Notes under the pieces: model-generated
Told to the model about the DNA's origin: nothing
Database searches by the model: none
What the model saw: the letters and a program-made list of their open reading frames with translations, nothing else
Position numbers and translations under genes: made by a program
Part shown: positions 38,383-48,020 of the stretch, in pieces
Numbering within the stretch: the stretch's first letter is position 1
Layout of the letters: every line of letters begins with the position of its first letter
From: Lachnospiraceae bacterium
Lineage (GTDB): Bacteria; Bacillota; Clostridia; Lachnospirales; Lachnospiraceae
Reading direction: 5' to 3'
DNA length: 64,000 nt
Assembly: GCA_015057435.1 (NCBI GenBank)
Contig: SVEJ01000011.1
Location: forward strand, 1-64,000

Positions 38383-38735
38383 CAACTTTTCTCCTTTGTA
38401 TCAGGTAACTCCAAATCCGGATATACAATAAGTGAAATCCCACAGTACGGACACCGTTCTGCAAAAGGTGCCGTAAGTACACGGAGATCATCACAATGCG
38501 GACATTTGATAAAAAAGTTACCAATCACACACCAAAAAGCGATTATTATCATAACAGTGCAGGTCGCATATAGCGACTCTTCGTACTCGGCGGATTTCAT
38601 CAACAGGCACGTTGCAACCAATGCCACTAATAATATGATAACTCCTACATAAAAGATGATAACTCGCTTACGCCATGCTTTGTTTCTGTCATTTCTTTCC
38701 TTATACTCAATTCGTTGTCTTTCTCTGTCATCCAT
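38382..38735 (-). CDS. Small membrane protein with C-terminal zinc ribbon
   Basis: A 117-residue protein with a charged basic head, two hydrophobic segments (about 25-45 and 55-78) and a tail with paired Cys knuckles, C-P-H-C and C-P-Y-C-G, that should bind zinc. The function is unknown. It is coupled to the two-helix membrane protein downstream. The gene has an AGGAGG-type site. Confidence 0.75.
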   Translation of the reverse strand: MDDRERQRIEYKERNDRNKAWRKRVIIFYVGVIILLVALVATCLLMKSAEYEESLYATCTVMIIIAFWCVIGNFFIKCPHCDDLRVLTAPFAERCPYCGISLIVYPDLELPDTKEKS

Positions 38736-39354
38736 ACATTATCTCCTCCTATACCTTTTTTATCTATACACATACATCCTTCATAGTATCAATGTAACAT
38801 ACATGTATAATAGTGTCGAATATTTTTCATCTATATACTATACCTAAAAGCATCCGAAGAAGTTGCAAAGTTACAGATTCTTATGCTGATATTATATTTT
38901 ATACATCTTCTTTTACATATTTTCATATCATTTCATTTGGTTCATTGTATCTATGTTTTTCACACATCCCCCGAATTCCCCCTAACAGCCTAGGGCGTGG
39001 CAAGATTGTTAGATATGTAATTCCTACGTCACTTTATCAACTCTAACAATAGGGATAAAAAGTAAAAAGGACAGCCAACCGATCGACTGTCCTTTTTGGA
39101 GAAGGTATTTTTTTGTTACTTATGGGGTGTAGCAAAAAAACTATATAATGTATTGGGGGGGTTACAAATATTATTATATCCATTTTCATTCAAAAGTGTT
39201 CACAAACAATTATTTATTTTTGAAAAAGTTTTGTGCATTTCGCCAAAACCCCTTTTCAATACCTTTGAATACCACCCTTTTTTTGTGTATTCTGCTCAAA
39301 TCACTCTGTTTCCAAATACATTTTTAACAAATTGCACAATTTTTTTCGACAAAA
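38736..39354. other. Non-coding stretch between the zinc-ribbon gene and ftsH
   Basis: About 620 bases with no credible gene; open frames here are low-complexity and lack ribosome binding sites. It holds an inverted repeat ATTGTTAGA (39005-39013) / TCTAACAAT (39042-39050) with a 28-base loop, a terminator (39064-39097), a run of G (39155-39161), and AT-rich sequence up to the ftsH stop. Nothing matches an RNA family I know. Confidence 0.5.
39064..39097. terminator. Bidirectional terminator
   Basis: A perfect 11-bp stem, AAAAAGGACAG (39064-39074) with CTGTCCTTTTT (39087-39097), lies 260 bases past the ftsH stop. Confidence 0.8.
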
Positions 39355-41199
39355 TTACGCCATTGCTTCGTCGAATAATGCCTCAAATTCTTCTTGATCA
39401 ATACGTTCTTTCTCAAGCAAACGCTCTGCACAAAGATGTAATGCCGCTATGTGCTCCTCTAAAATCTTTCTTGCATCCACATAACACTCATCAACAATAC
39501 GCTTTACCTCTCTGTCAATTGTAGAAGCTGTCTGTTCACCTAACATCTTACGATGTCCAATATCACGACCGACAAATGTCTCTTCTTCATTATCTGTTTC
39601 ATAATTAATCAAGCCTAGTTCAGCAGACATACCATATTTCACAACCATTGCTCTGGCTGCTGCTGTGGCCTGTTTAATATCCTGAGATGCACCTGTCGTA
39701 ATATCATCCATAATCATCTCTTCTGCAATACGTCCGCCAAGGGAAACCTTAATATCCTGCAAAAGCTTTCCTCTTGTGCAATGCATATTGTCATTCTCCG
39801 GTAGCGGCATTGTATAACCTGCAGCACTTTCACCCGTAGGAATAATCGAAACTGTACGAACAGGGCCAACATCTTTTAATACGTGGAACAAAATTGCGTG
39901 TCCCGCTTCATGATATGCAGTGATACGACGATCTTCTTCCGGAATAATACGGGACTTTCTCTCAGTACCGATTCCAACTTTGATAAACGCCTTATCCACA
40001 TCTTCTTTTACAATGAACTTACGATTATCCTTCGCAGCGCTAATTGCAGATTCATTCATAAGGTTTTCAAGATCGGCACCCGAAAATCCGGATGTTGTTC
40101 TTGCTATCTCATGTAAATCAATATCATCACTTAATGGTTTCTTTTTCGTATGAACCTTAAGAATCTCTTCTCTTCCTCCTACATCCGGACGACCGACAGA
40201 AACCTTACGGTCAAAACGTCCCGGACGCAAGATTGCAGGATCCAATATGTCAACACGGTTCGTCGCCGCCAATACGATAATACCTTCATTCACATTGAAA
40301 CCATCCATCTCAACCAACATCTGGTTCAATGTCTGTTCACGTTCATCATGGCCACCACCTAAACCGGTACCTCTTCTTCTTGCCACTGCATCAATCTCAT
40401 CGATAAAAATGATACAAGGTGCATTGCGCTTCGCCTCAGCAAACAAATCTCTGACACGGGATGCACCAACACCAACGAACATCTCTACAAAATCAGAACC
40501 TGAAATTGTAAAGAACGGAACATGCGCTTCTCCTGCTACTGCTTTCGCAAGCAAGGTCTTACCTGTTCCAGGAGGACCTACCAAAAGGATACCTTTCGGA
40601 ATTCTCGCTCCCAATTCTACGTATTTGCTCGGACTTTTCAAGAAGTCAACAACCTCTTCCAAGTCCTCTTTCTCTTCTCTAAGTCCTGCTACATCTTCAA
40701 ATGTAATCTTATTGTCAGCTTCTGATGTCATCTTAGCACGGCTCTTACCGAAATTCGCCATTGAGCCACCACCACCGCCGGCACCTTGCATTCCTACCAT
40801 AAGCATAATCAGAATTACAAAACCGATTACACCGATAATATATGGTAGCATCCTCTCCAAAACAGACGGACGCACAACGTCACTCATCTGGAAACGAATC
40901 TTCTTCTCAGAAAGATCTAACTTCTCACACTGTTTTTGGAAATCATTCACATCCGTTACATAGAAAATAACTTTCGAATAATCCTTTTTCGTTACCTCTA
41001 CCGTACCGGTCGGAACCTCTGCGTTCTGTTGCACATACACACTCGCAACAGTTCCCTTTTTGACATCTTCTGCAAAATTCTGCTCTGTATAACTCTTATC
41101 AACATTCTGGCTACCGTTTGACACAAGCGCCAACACACCGAATATCAGAGCAAACAATACAAGATAAGAAATCAAACTTCTCTTAACATTTTTGTTCAT
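39355..41199 (-). CDS. ftsH: ATP-dependent zinc metalloprotease FtsH (canonical copy)
   Basis: 614 residues with helices at about 8-27 and 115-135, then a Gly-rich loop. Walker [23 protein letters not shown] and the zinc site H-E-A-G-H follow. It has an AAAGGAG site. It follows tilS and hpt, the order conserved in Bacillus and Clostridia, so this is the canonical copy. The paralogue at 15361 has H-E-T-G-H and a longer hydrophilic N-terminus. Confidence 0.96.
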   Translation of the reverse strand: MNKNVKRSLISYLVLFALIFGVLALVSNGSQNVDKSYTEQNFAEDVKKGTVASVYVQQNAEVPTGTVEVTKKDYSKVIFYVTDVNDFQKQCEKLDLSEKKIRFQMSDVVRPSVLERMLPYIIGVIGFVILIMLMVGMQGAGGGGGSMANFGKSRAKMTSEADNKITFEDVAGLREEKEDLEEVVDFLKSPSKYVELGARIPKGILLVGPPGTGKTLLAKAVAGEAHVPFFTISGSDFVEMFVGVGASRVRDLFAEAKRNAPCIIFIDEIDAVARRRGTGLGGGHDEREQTLNQMLVEMDGFNVNEGIIVLAATNRVDILDPAILRPGRFDRKVSVGRPDVGGREEILKVHTKKKPLSDDIDLHEIARTTSGFSGADLENLMNESAISAAKDNRKFIVKEDVDKAFIKVGIGTERKSRIIPEEDRRITAYHEAGHAILFHVLKDVGPVRTVSIIPTGESAAGYTMPLPENDNMHCTRGKLLQDIKVSLGGRIAEEMIMDDITTGASQDIKQATAAARAMVVKYGMSAELGLINYETDNEEETFVGRDIGHRKMLGEQTASTIDREVKRIVDECYVDARKILEEHIAALHLCAERLLEKERIDQEEFEALFDEAMA

Positions 41200-41222
41200 A
41201 AACTATAGTCTCCTTTTTATTT

Positions 41223-41747
41223 CTAGCCTTCTATTACACCGATATAAGGAAGATTACGGTATTTTTGTGCATAATCCAAACCATATCCGACTACAAACTT
41301 ATCCTCAATTTCAAACCCGCAATAATCTGTAGCAATCTCCTTCACTCTACGGTCCGGTTTATCTAACAAAGTAACAATCTTAAGACTTGCCGGAGATCTT
41401 CCTTCCAACAAATTCTTTAGATGGAATAATGTATTGCCTGAATCAACAATATCTTCAACAATCAATACATCCTTGCCCTCTATATCCTCATCCAATTCTT
41501 TCTTAACAGTGATATGTCCTGCAGATACCATTCCATCTCCATAAGAAGATACTGACATAAAATCCATCGTTACCGGTACTGTAATCCTCTTTGCCAATTC
41601 ACAAGCAAAGAAAACACTTCCCTTGAGAATAATAATCAAATGTAATTCTTTCCCCTCATAATCTTTACTAATCCGGTTAGCCAATTCGCAAATACGTTCA
41701 TCTACCTGCTGTTCAGAAATCATTACTTCAATCTGCTCATTCATCAT
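41223..41747 (-). CDS. hpt: Hypoxanthine phosphoribosyltransferase
   Basis: A purine salvage enzyme that attaches ribose-5-phosphate to hypoxanthine or guanine. The PRPP loop is V-L-I-V-E-D-I-V-D-S-G-N-T-L, with L-K-G-S-V-F-F near the start and D-K-F-V-V-G-Y-G-L-D-Y near the end. Two ATGs stand in tandem (41747, 41744) and overlap the tilS stop, so it is coupled to tilS; the second has the better spacing from AAGGAG. Confidence 0.95.
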   Translation of the reverse strand: MMNEQIEVMISEQQVDERICELANRISKDYEGKELHLIIILKGSVFFACELAKRITVPVTMDFMSVSSYGDGMVSAGHITVKKELDEDIEGKDVLIVEDIVDSGNTLFHLKNLLEGRSPASLKIVTLLDKPDRRVKEIATDYCGFEIEDKFVVGYGLDYAQKYRNLPYIGVIEG

Positions 41748-43177
41748 TCTTCTCCTTCGTATTCCACTTTCATAATCAACTTACTATCTGCACCAATCTT
41801 GTAAGATGCGCTTCTCCTACCTCCGAGCACCCACAAAACATTGTTTCCCTCTGCTAACACAATTGTTTCTTTGCGTTTTTCAACAGGAATCTTTTCATCG
41901 ATAAAATAGCGAGACATCTTTTTTCTGTCACCTTTGTCATTCATCAAAAAAGCATCTGTTTCCTCGACATTCCTTACATGTAACGCAAACTTCATTGTAT
42001 CACATTCAAAGTATTTCGTATAGTTATTTTTGGAATTAATCGCCATATCCACCAGGTCTGTCCATTCTTTTTCTTCATAATCCTCTCGTCTTAATATTTG
42101 CAATGAACAAATCCGATTCTCAGGCAATTCGAAAACGCACTTTCCGCACCCCTCATCAACCAACGAATCAACATCTACCAATACATCAAATGTATCTGTT
42201 ACTCTTTCTAAGCTTTTCCCAATTCTCAATACTTCATACGACAATTGTGCAGTCATTTCATATGGGAGCATCACTTTTTTCCCGCTTTGATTACGAAGCA
42301 ACTGATATATAGCATCTACATGCACGCTTCCAATATCTTTCTTGCATCCGCACACCATAACCAACATTTCATAGATTACACCCTTTGCAAGAAGTACATC
42401 CTCTTGCAGTAAATGATGTCTGTCCACCTCACATGCATCGCCCACATACGTAACATGTTTTTCGATATAATCCTTTACAATTTTTTTAAAGAATCGTTCG
42501 TATTCTCCCGCTTGTGCAGAAAATTCCGCAATATGTTCAACCGCTTTTGCATTCACCCGGATTAGTTCCGGCATCACTTGATTACGAATCGCATTTCTCG
42601 CATATACGTTATCACCATTCGTATAATCTTCCATCCATGTGACCTGCTCTTCCAAAAGCCACGCAATTAATTCCTTTTTTTGACAGGATAGCAATGGACG
42701 AATAAGCCTGTCCGAAACAGGTTGCATCCCTTCCATGCCGGCAATACTACTTCCTCTTACCAAATGAAATAAAACCGTCTCTGCCTGATCATCCATATGA
42801 TGCGCAACTGCGATTTTCTCAGCACCAACTTCATTTCTTACAGCTTCAAACCGCTCATAGCGATAGATTCGTCCCATTTCTTCCACAGATACATGTTGCT
42901 CTTTCGCGAGTTTTTCTATATCTGCTTCAAAGAGATAAAATGGTATATCAAACGTTTCACAAAGCTTTCTTGCATATTCTGCGTCTTTTGATGCTTCCCG
43001 GCGAATTCCATGATTGATATGCACTGCATACAGCTTCAAATGATACTTTTTCCGCAGGCCTTCTAACACAAGAAGAAGAGCCACCGAATCTGCACCACCG
43101 GACAGTCCTATTACAATTCGGTCACCCTCCTTTATCATATTCCACGTCTTCATATATTGTTCTACTTTGCTTATCAT
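41744..43177 (-). CDS. tilS: tRNA(Ile)-lysidine synthetase
   Basis: It converts C34 of tRNA-Ile(CAU) to lysidine so that it reads AUA. At 477 residues it has the ATP pyrophosphatase loop G-L-S-G-G-A-D-S near residue 25, then A-V-H-I-N-H-G-I-R, H-H-M-D-D-Q-A-E-T-V-L and R-N-A-I-R-N. The C-terminal substrate-recognition domain ends with R-S-A-S-Y-K. It lies between spoIIE and hpt, the usual Firmicute order. Confidence 0.95.
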   Translation of the reverse strand: MISKVEQYMKTWNMIKEGDRIVIGLSGGADSVALLLVLEGLRKKYHLKLYAVHINHGIRREASKDAEYARKLCETFDIPFYLFEADIEKLAKEQHVSVEEMGRIYRYERFEAVRNEVGAEKIAVAHHMDDQAETVLFHLVRGSSIAGMEGMQPVSDRLIRPLLSCQKKELIAWLLEEQVTWMEDYTNGDNVYARNAIRNQVMPELIRVNAKAVEHIAEFSAQAGEYERFFKKIVKDYIEKHVTYVGDACEVDRHHLLQEDVLLAKGVIYEMLVMVCGCKKDIGSVHVDAIYQLLRNQSGKKVMLPYEMTAQLSYEVLRIGKSLERVTDTFDVLVDVDSLVDEGCGKCVFELPENRICSLQILRREDYEEKEWTDLVDMAINSKNNYTKYFECDTMKFALHVRNVEETDAFLMNDKGDRKKMSRYFIDEKIPVEKRKETIVLAEGNNVLWVLGGRRSASYKIGADSKLIMKVEYEGEE

Positions 43178-43181
43178 TTGT

Positions 43182-45293
43182 TCACCGTTTCTTTCTCTTA
43201 TCCCACAAGCTGACGACTAATATCGTACCATCATCCTTCATACCTTGTCTTTGCATGCGCTCTACTTCACCCATAATCCGCTCAGCAGCAAGTTGCGCAT
43301 TCGTCGTTGTTTCACCTGCAATTACATCTGCTAAGTATTCTTCTTTATCTTCAAACACAATATTATCTATCACACCATCGCTTACCATGACAATCATATC
43401 CCCATGATATAGCTTTCTGACACAAGTGTCAAACTCAACCTGTTCAACAAACCCCATCGGCAGCGAGGTGGAACGTATACATTCCACACTTCTTCCTTTT
43501 TTAATAAATGTAGTAGCAGCACCTAATTTCATCAAGTCAAGCTCGCCGTTATATAAATCCAAAACACCAAGATCAACAGATGAGCTTGTTGTCCCATCCA
43601 TAAGAAAACTCATAATGGAATTCAACATCTGCACCGCCAATTCTTTCCTGAATCCCGATACAAGTAATTGTTCTAAAAGTTCTACCACCTGCTGGCTTTT
43701 CTCATTCGCACCGGCTCCGCTTCCCATACCATCCGATACCATGAACAAAATCTTTTGGACATCTATCTTTACAACAGAAAAGTTATCACCACACAGATCT
43801 TCTCCCTGACGATTTTTTCTGACAACGCCTACCGTCACAAAAAAACGCCCTTCTTCCACAAAACAATACATGCGCTCTTCTTTCGCAACAGGCTCATCCC
43901 CACATTCCACCAGACACATCTCTTTGCCTACTATGCCCGCCAGACGTTTTTCCAACTGTGTACCCTTTACAATCTTGTCTGTATTCCGATAACAACTTAC
44001 ATAGACCTTGATGCGACTATCTTTGTCTTTTACAAAAAGTGATTTTGTTACCACTACACCCATTCTGCCAAAAGCATCAACAAGCCTGCTTTCCATAAAG
44101 TCCGTCTGCATGGAATAATCGGTAAGCTCCATCGGAAAGGATGTAATCACATCCCCAACCTGTCCGATCTGACGGATAAAATTTCTCCGCAACTCAGCAA
44201 GACGATTACTCTTAGATTCCACTACATTCAAAAGAGAAATCCCGTCTCCGCTCAAGTATATATTACTTAGTCCTTGCGGCTCAAAAGCATTTTGTTCACT
44301 TTCATTTCGCTGCAACATTTTCTCCATATAGACAAAAGCTTTCCCGAACTCTTCTATCTTGTTTCTAGTCGCTTCCTGTATGAGCAAATCCTGCGCTTTG
44401 TCCGTCACGCCCTCCGGCACCGTACTCGCTGCTTTTAACATTGTGCGCGGCATCACCAGAATCAACGCACTCGCCGACAAAACAGCAATCAGCATTTCTC
44501 TTTTCATCAGTTCCGGTTCATAGACATATCCAAGCGCAACATACCCTGACAAAAATGCCAGCAACATCCCTGCCTTCCCAACATCTTTTAACAGTAACAC
44601 GAAGCCGGATAGTAAAATCATAATTCCCAAAAAGGCTACATTGTCCATCCGAAAGGCCAGGACCATTCCGGTAACTGCACCGGTCGCCACACCAACGCCG
44701 CTATCAAAACGGTAGCTGTATGCAAGCAACAACACACTGCAAACGAATAACAAAAGATTCAGTGGCAGCTCGATCATCGGGCAGCCAAACAGCATCAAAA
44801 GAAGCACGACAAACACACCGATAAATCTTTCATTTGTAGCAAAAACCCGGCTTGTCCCAACACGCATCGCAACAAGTCCTTCCTCCAGAATCAATGTGAA
44901 ACAAGTAGCAATCACACCTTCCAAAATGACGTATATCACATGAAATGTATCGCGCAGCGCAATATAAGAATATGGCATACTGATTGCCCACAAAACAACC
45001 CCGGCAGCCAGCGCAATCTGCTGATTATCCGCAAATAGCTTCTGACGATCCGTCTTTTTTAACAGAATCATCAAAAACCAGATAATAAGCGAATATCGAA
45101 ATCCCGACACAAAATCATGTTTACTAATCACACCTAACATCATCACAAGATACATTGAAAAAGAACTTCTTTGTTGTATATATGCAGCCATAAAAAACGG
45201 CACAACAAAAGGATACATTCCGAACATGCCACATCTTGCCACAAGAAATGCCACTATATGTATCCCTATTTTCTCAAACGAGTAACGCATCAT
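43182..45293 (-). CDS. spoIIE: Stage II sporulation protein E (PP2C phosphatase)
   Basis: At the asymmetric septum it dephosphorylates SpoIIAA and so releases sigma-F. About nine or ten membrane helices fill residues 10-300, followed by a central domain. The C-terminal PP2C-type phosphatase has V-S-D-G-M-G-S-G and M-V-S-D-G-V-I-D-N. At about 703 residues it is somewhat shorter than the Bacillus protein. ATG 45293 or the next ATG follow GGAGG closely. A terminator separates it from divIC, so it should have its own promoter, as expected for a Spo0A target. Confidence 0.93.
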   Translation of the reverse strand: MMRYSFEKIGIHIVAFLVARCGMFGMYPFVVPFFMAAYIQQRSSFSMYLVMMLGVISKHDFVSGFRYSLIIWFLMILLKKTDRQKLFADNQQIALAAGVVLWAISMPYSYIALRDTFHVIYVILEGVIATCFTLILEEGLVAMRVGTSRVFATNERFIGVFVVLLLMLFGCPMIELPLNLLLFVCSVLLLAYSYRFDSGVGVATGAVTGMVLAFRMDNVAFLGIMILLSGFVLLLKDVGKAGMLLAFLSGYVALGYVYEPELMKREMLIAVLSASALILVMPRTMLKAASTVPEGVTDKAQDLLIQEATRNKIEEFGKAFVYMEKMLQRNESEQNAFEPQGLSNIYLSGDGISLLNVVESKSNRLAELRRNFIRQIGQVGDVITSFPMELTDYSMQTDFMESRLVDAFGRMGVVVTKSLFVKDKDSRIKVYVSCYRNTDKIVKGTQLEKRLAGIVGKEMCLVECGDEPVAKEERMYCFVEEGRFFVTVGVVRKNRQGEDLCGDNFSVVKIDVQKILFMVSDGMGSGAGANEKSQQVVELLEQLLVSGFRKELAVQMLNSIMSFLMDGTTSSSVDLGVLDLYNGELDLMKLGAATTFIKKGRSVECIRSTSLPMGFVEQVEFDTCVRKLYHGDMIVMVSDGVIDNIVFEDKEEYLADVIAGETTTNAQLAAERIMGEVERMQRQGMKDDGTILVVSLWDKRKKR

Positions 45294-45341
45294 CGTTTCC
45301 TCCCACTTCACAAAGTGGAATAATCATATTCTATTTTATTA

Positions 45342-45386
45342 TAAAAAAATGTCGCAAAGTGCTGATAAAATCCGCAACTTACGACA
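45342..45386 (-). terminator. Terminator after divIC
   Basis: TGTCGTAAGTTGC pairs imperfectly with GCACTTTGCGACA, with a run of seven T behind it on the minus strand. Confidence 0.75.
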
Positions 45387-45389
45387 CTT

Positions 45390-45695
45390 TTAATCATTCG
45401 AAGGCTCAATCAATATCTCATCCGGATACACAAGTCCCAACCGTTCCTTTGCAACCTCTTCGACATATTTTTTCGTCTGCATATATTTTTCCAACTCTTC
45501 CAAATCCTTGGTGCGTTGTTCTTCTTGCTCTAACTTCTTTTCAATAACAGCCTTCTTCTGTGCCAGCTCTTCGCTTTGTCTCTTAAGCGACTGCGAATAG
45601 ATTAAAAGCACAATAGAAAACGCAGCAACAACAAACACAATCATAGGAAGACCTTTGCTATTCTTTTGTTTTCTTTTTTTTCTTCTTCTGCCCAT
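45390..45695 (-). CDS. divIC: Septum formation initiator (DivIC/FtsB family)
   Basis: A 101-residue bitopic division protein. It has a very basic cytoplasmic head, one membrane helix (about 18-36), an extracellular coiled coil (about 40-75), and a tail with A-K-E-R-L-G-L-V-Y-P-D-E. It joins the FtsL/DivIB complex at the septum. It follows yabQ, as in Bacillus. Confidence 0.9.
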   Translation of the reverse strand: MGRRRKKRKQKNSKGLPMIVFVVAAFSIVLLIYSQSLKRQSEELAQKKAVIEKKLEQEEQRTKDLEELEKYMQTKKYVEEVAKERLGLVYPDEILIEPSND

Positions 45696-45737
45696 ATCTT
45701 CACCTGATTCTCATTCTTCCAATCCGATTCCCAACGT

Positions 45738-46160
45738 CTATCTTCCCCTAATTGCCATTGTAACGGAGGTAGCTACATTTTTCAATGTTTTTCTAAGGAA
45801 TTGTTTCACTCTCCCAAACGGAGCTTTCATATGCTTTTTTATCTTTTCCCAAAACGGCAACATTTTTCGAACAAGACAAAGTAACACATTGCTAATGGTA
45901 AGGAGATATCCTATCGTTCCGACAAACATTCCGACAAAGACAAATCCCCTCAGTATTCCTTCATTATACCGAAACAACGTGGCAAATACCGTCCATGCCG
46001 TATAGATCCAATACAACAAATCTTCTATATCAACCAACCAGTCTGCATGCTTGAACATATATCGGAAAATTCTTATCACATCATATACAAACGCAAGAAA
46101 AACTCCCAGCAACACGCACACTGCAAACAGATGCGCCTCGTCAAAAATCAAATCAGCCAT
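45738..46160 (-). CDS. yabQ: Spore cortex biosynthesis protein YabQ
   Basis: A polytopic membrane protein needed for spore cortex formation, with four or five hydrophobic segments and the family's Y-D-V-I-R-I-F-R near residue 25. The frame's first ATG (46166) is one base from the AAGTAGG site. ATG 46160 has correct spacing and is preferred. It starts just after yabP. Confidence 0.88.
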   Translation of the reverse strand: MADLIFDEAHLFAVCVLLGVFLAFVYDVIRIFRYMFKHADWLVDIEDLLYWIYTAWTVFATLFRYNEGILRGFVFVGMFVGTIGYLLTISNVLLCLVRKMLPFWEKIKKHMKAPFGRVKQFLRKTLKNVATSVTMAIRGR

Positions 46161-46168
46161 AGACATAC

Positions 46169-46453
46169 CTACTTAAACAATCGTTCAAAAAATCCGTTCT
46201 CACTTTTCACACCCGATTTCATATCTGAGTAAGTAAATGAATCCACGCGCCCGTCTATTGCAACTTCTCCTTTGTCGAGTGTTAACTTTGTTACATTCAA
46301 CTGATTCCCCTTGATAAGCAGCATGCCTTGCTCGGTCTCTAACAAAATCTCATTCGGGTCAAACGAGATTACAGCAAGTACACCTGTTATGGTTCCTTCA
46401 CCACGATTATTCAAAGTGATACGCTGTCCTTTTATATTACGTGTATCTTCCAT
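46169..46453 (-). CDS. yabP: Sporulation protein YabP
   Basis: A small beta-rich protein (about 94 residues) of the YabP/YqfC family, made in the mother cell and needed for spore formation. Typical features are I-T-L-N-N-R-G, I-S-F-D-P-N-E-I-L-L-E-T, and G-N-Q-L-N-V-T-K-L. It starts at ATG 46453 after GGAGG; a GTG four codons earlier is possible. It is coupled to yabQ. Confidence 0.9.
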   Translation of the reverse strand: MEDTRNIKGQRITLNNRGEGTITGVLAVISFDPNEILLETEQGMLLIKGNQLNVTKLTLDKGEVAIDGRVDSFTYSDMKSGVKSENGFFERLFK

Positions 46454-46526
46454 CTGTCCTCCCACCTTTCCAAGGTTCTATCAAAACCTTCTTCCCTATC
46501 TTATGTAGGAGGCGGACAATATATGA

Positions 46527-46766
46527 TTACAAATAACGAAACATCTCTTTCGCATCTTCTTTCTTTGTAGAATCTACAACCTGCAGCACTTCCACTGCAA
46601 CATTCTTATTACCGAATGCAATGTCGATTCTGTCACCAACCTTAACATCCACCGATGCTTTTGCCACTTTTCCGTTCACCATAACACGACCGGCATCACA
46701 GGCTTCATTCGCAACGGTACGTCTTTTTATTATTCTGGATACCTTTAGGTATTTATCTAATCTCAT
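46527..46766 (-). CDS. rqcP: S4-domain ribosome quality-control protein RqcP
   Basis: A 79-residue S4 RNA-binding protein (formerly YabO/YlmH-like) that works with RqcH in C-terminal tailing on stalled 50S subunits. The S4 signature [17 protein letters not shown] and G-R-V-M-V-N-G fill most of the protein. It lies between HU and yabP, the conserved order. Confidence 0.93.
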   Translation of the reverse strand: MRLDKYLKVSRIIKRRTVANEACDAGRVMVNGKVAKASVDVKVGDRIDIAFGNKNVAVEVLQVVDSTKKEDAKEMFRYL

Positions 46767-46784
46767 ATTTTCCTCTCTTTCACG

Positions 46785-46815
46785 AAAAAAAGGCTGTTAA
46801 TTCATAACAGCCTTC
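46785..46815 (-). terminator. Terminator of the HU gene
   Basis: AAGGCTGTTA (46790-46799) pairs with TAACAGCCTT (46805-46814), with an A-run that reads T on the minus strand. Confidence 0.85.
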
Positions 46816-46836
46816 TTTCGCATCTGACAAAGTATA

Positions 46837-47112
46837 TTATTTGTTAACAACGTCCTTCAATGCCTTACCAGCTTTGAACTTAGGTGCCTTAGAAGCAGCG
46901 ATCTTCATAGACTCACCAGTCTTAGGATTACGTCCCTCACGAGCTGGTCTCTCAGCTACTTCGAATGTACCGAATCCAACTAACTGGATCTTCTCACCCT
47001 TTGCTAACTCTTCAGCTACTACATCTGTGAAAGCCTTCAATGCCTTCTCTGCGTCCTTCTTTGATAATTCAGTCTTCTCAGCCATAGCTGCAACTAATTC
47101 TGTTTTGTTCAT
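46837..47112 (-). CDS. hup: DNA-binding protein HU
   Basis: A 91-residue histone-like protein that bends and compacts DNA. It has the standard start M-N-K-T-E-L-V, the G-F-G-T-F core, and the DNA-binding arm R-x-G-R-N-P-K-T-G. Codon use is strongly biased towards a few codons, as in highly expressed genes. It has a consensus promoter and a terminator of its own. Confidence 0.97.
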   Translation of the reverse strand: MNKTELVAAMAEKTELSKKDAEKALKAFTDVVAEELAKGEKIQLVGFGTFEVAERPAREGRNPKTGESMKIAASKAPKFKAGKALKDVVNK

Positions 47113-47188
47113 AGGAATAGTTCCTCCTCTTAAATATTATATAGTATTTTCTTATATCCTTACCTCCGCTAGGCAAGTCCTAACAGTA

Positions 47189-47217
47189 GTTATACTCGTT
47201 TAACCACTATTTGTCAA
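47189..47217 (-). promoter_or_regulatory. Promoter of the HU gene
   Basis: On the minus strand TTGACA (47212-47217) and TATAAC (47189-47194) are 17 bases apart, near-consensus sigma-A elements. Confidence 0.75.
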
Positions 47218-47347
47218 GCAAATACCTATATTCTTCGTTTTTTTGTATAAATTAGTAGAAATTTTCACGTGCTTTTTCGACAAATTCTATTCAAATTGCC
47301 ATATTTTTATTGCATAAAAATCCTTGATTTTTCTAGATTTTTGTGAT

Positions 47348-47893
47348 TTATCCTTCCATCTGACGGCCCAAAAAATTAGCGGCAATCACAGCTGCTTTCC
47401 TTTCGATTTCCGTAAGCGGATTTTTGTTATCCTTATTCAAGATGATAACAGCACCAATTGCGTCACCTTCACAGATAATTGTCTGGACAATCTGTCCTTC
47501 ATAGATATCCTCATCACCTGTAATCTGAATATATTTTTTCTCGCCCTTTTGTGCCATAATTGCTTCCCTGTCATTGATTGCTTCTTCTAATTCTTTGTGC
47601 AAGGCTTTTCCAAGCAAATCCTTCTTCGATGCACCGGACACAGCAATAATCTGGTCTCTGTCCGTCACACAGACAGGACATCCAAGAATCTGCGCCGTCG
47701 CATCCACATACTCCTGTGCAAATAGCGAAAGTTCTCCAATCGGAGAATATTTCTTTAAAATAATTTCTCCATCTTTGTCAGTGAAGATTTCTAGCGGATC
47801 ACCTTCGCGAATCCTCAACGTTCTACGAATCTCCTTTGGCACTACAATTCTTCCCAACTCGTCAATTCTTCTAACAATACCTGTTGCTTTCAT
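47348..47893 (-). CDS. spoVT: Stage V sporulation protein T
   Basis: A forespore transcription regulator acting with sigma-G. It has an AbrB-type DNA-binding swapped hairpin at the start (M-K-A-T-G-I-V-R-R-I-D-E-L-G-R) and a C-terminal GAF-like domain (about 55-180). It has an AAAAGGAG site. In Bacillus this gene follows mfd; here it lies 39 kb from mfd. Confidence 0.96.
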   Translation of the reverse strand: MKATGIVRRIDELGRIVVPKEIRRTLRIREGDPLEIFTDKDGEIILKKYSPIGELSLFAQEYVDATAQILGCPVCVTDRDQIIAVSGASKKDLLGKALHKELEEAINDREAIMAQKGEKKYIQITGDEDIYEGQIVQTIICEGDAIGAVIILNKDNKNPLTEIERKAAVIAANFLGRQMEG

Positions 47894-47971
47894 ATGTCAT
47901 TTACTCCTTTTACATAAATTGCTATGGAAGTAGTATCTCTAAAAAAAGTGATAATATACCATTTTTTCATA

Positions 47972-48008
47972 TTTGAAAAAAAGAAGCATTACACAACGTA
48001 ATGCTTCT
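47972..48008 (-). terminator. Terminator of the M32 carboxypeptidase gene
   Basis: A perfect 11-bp stem, AGAAGCATTAC (47982-47992) with GTAATGCTTCT (47998-48008), is followed on the minus strand by TTTTTTT. Confidence 0.9.
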
Positions 48009-48020
48009 AGTTATCAATTT

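Noticed and set aside
39096-39524. Open frame overlapping the ftsH end on the plus strand
   Set aside because: Composition is random-like and it runs antisense through the conserved ftsH C-terminus.
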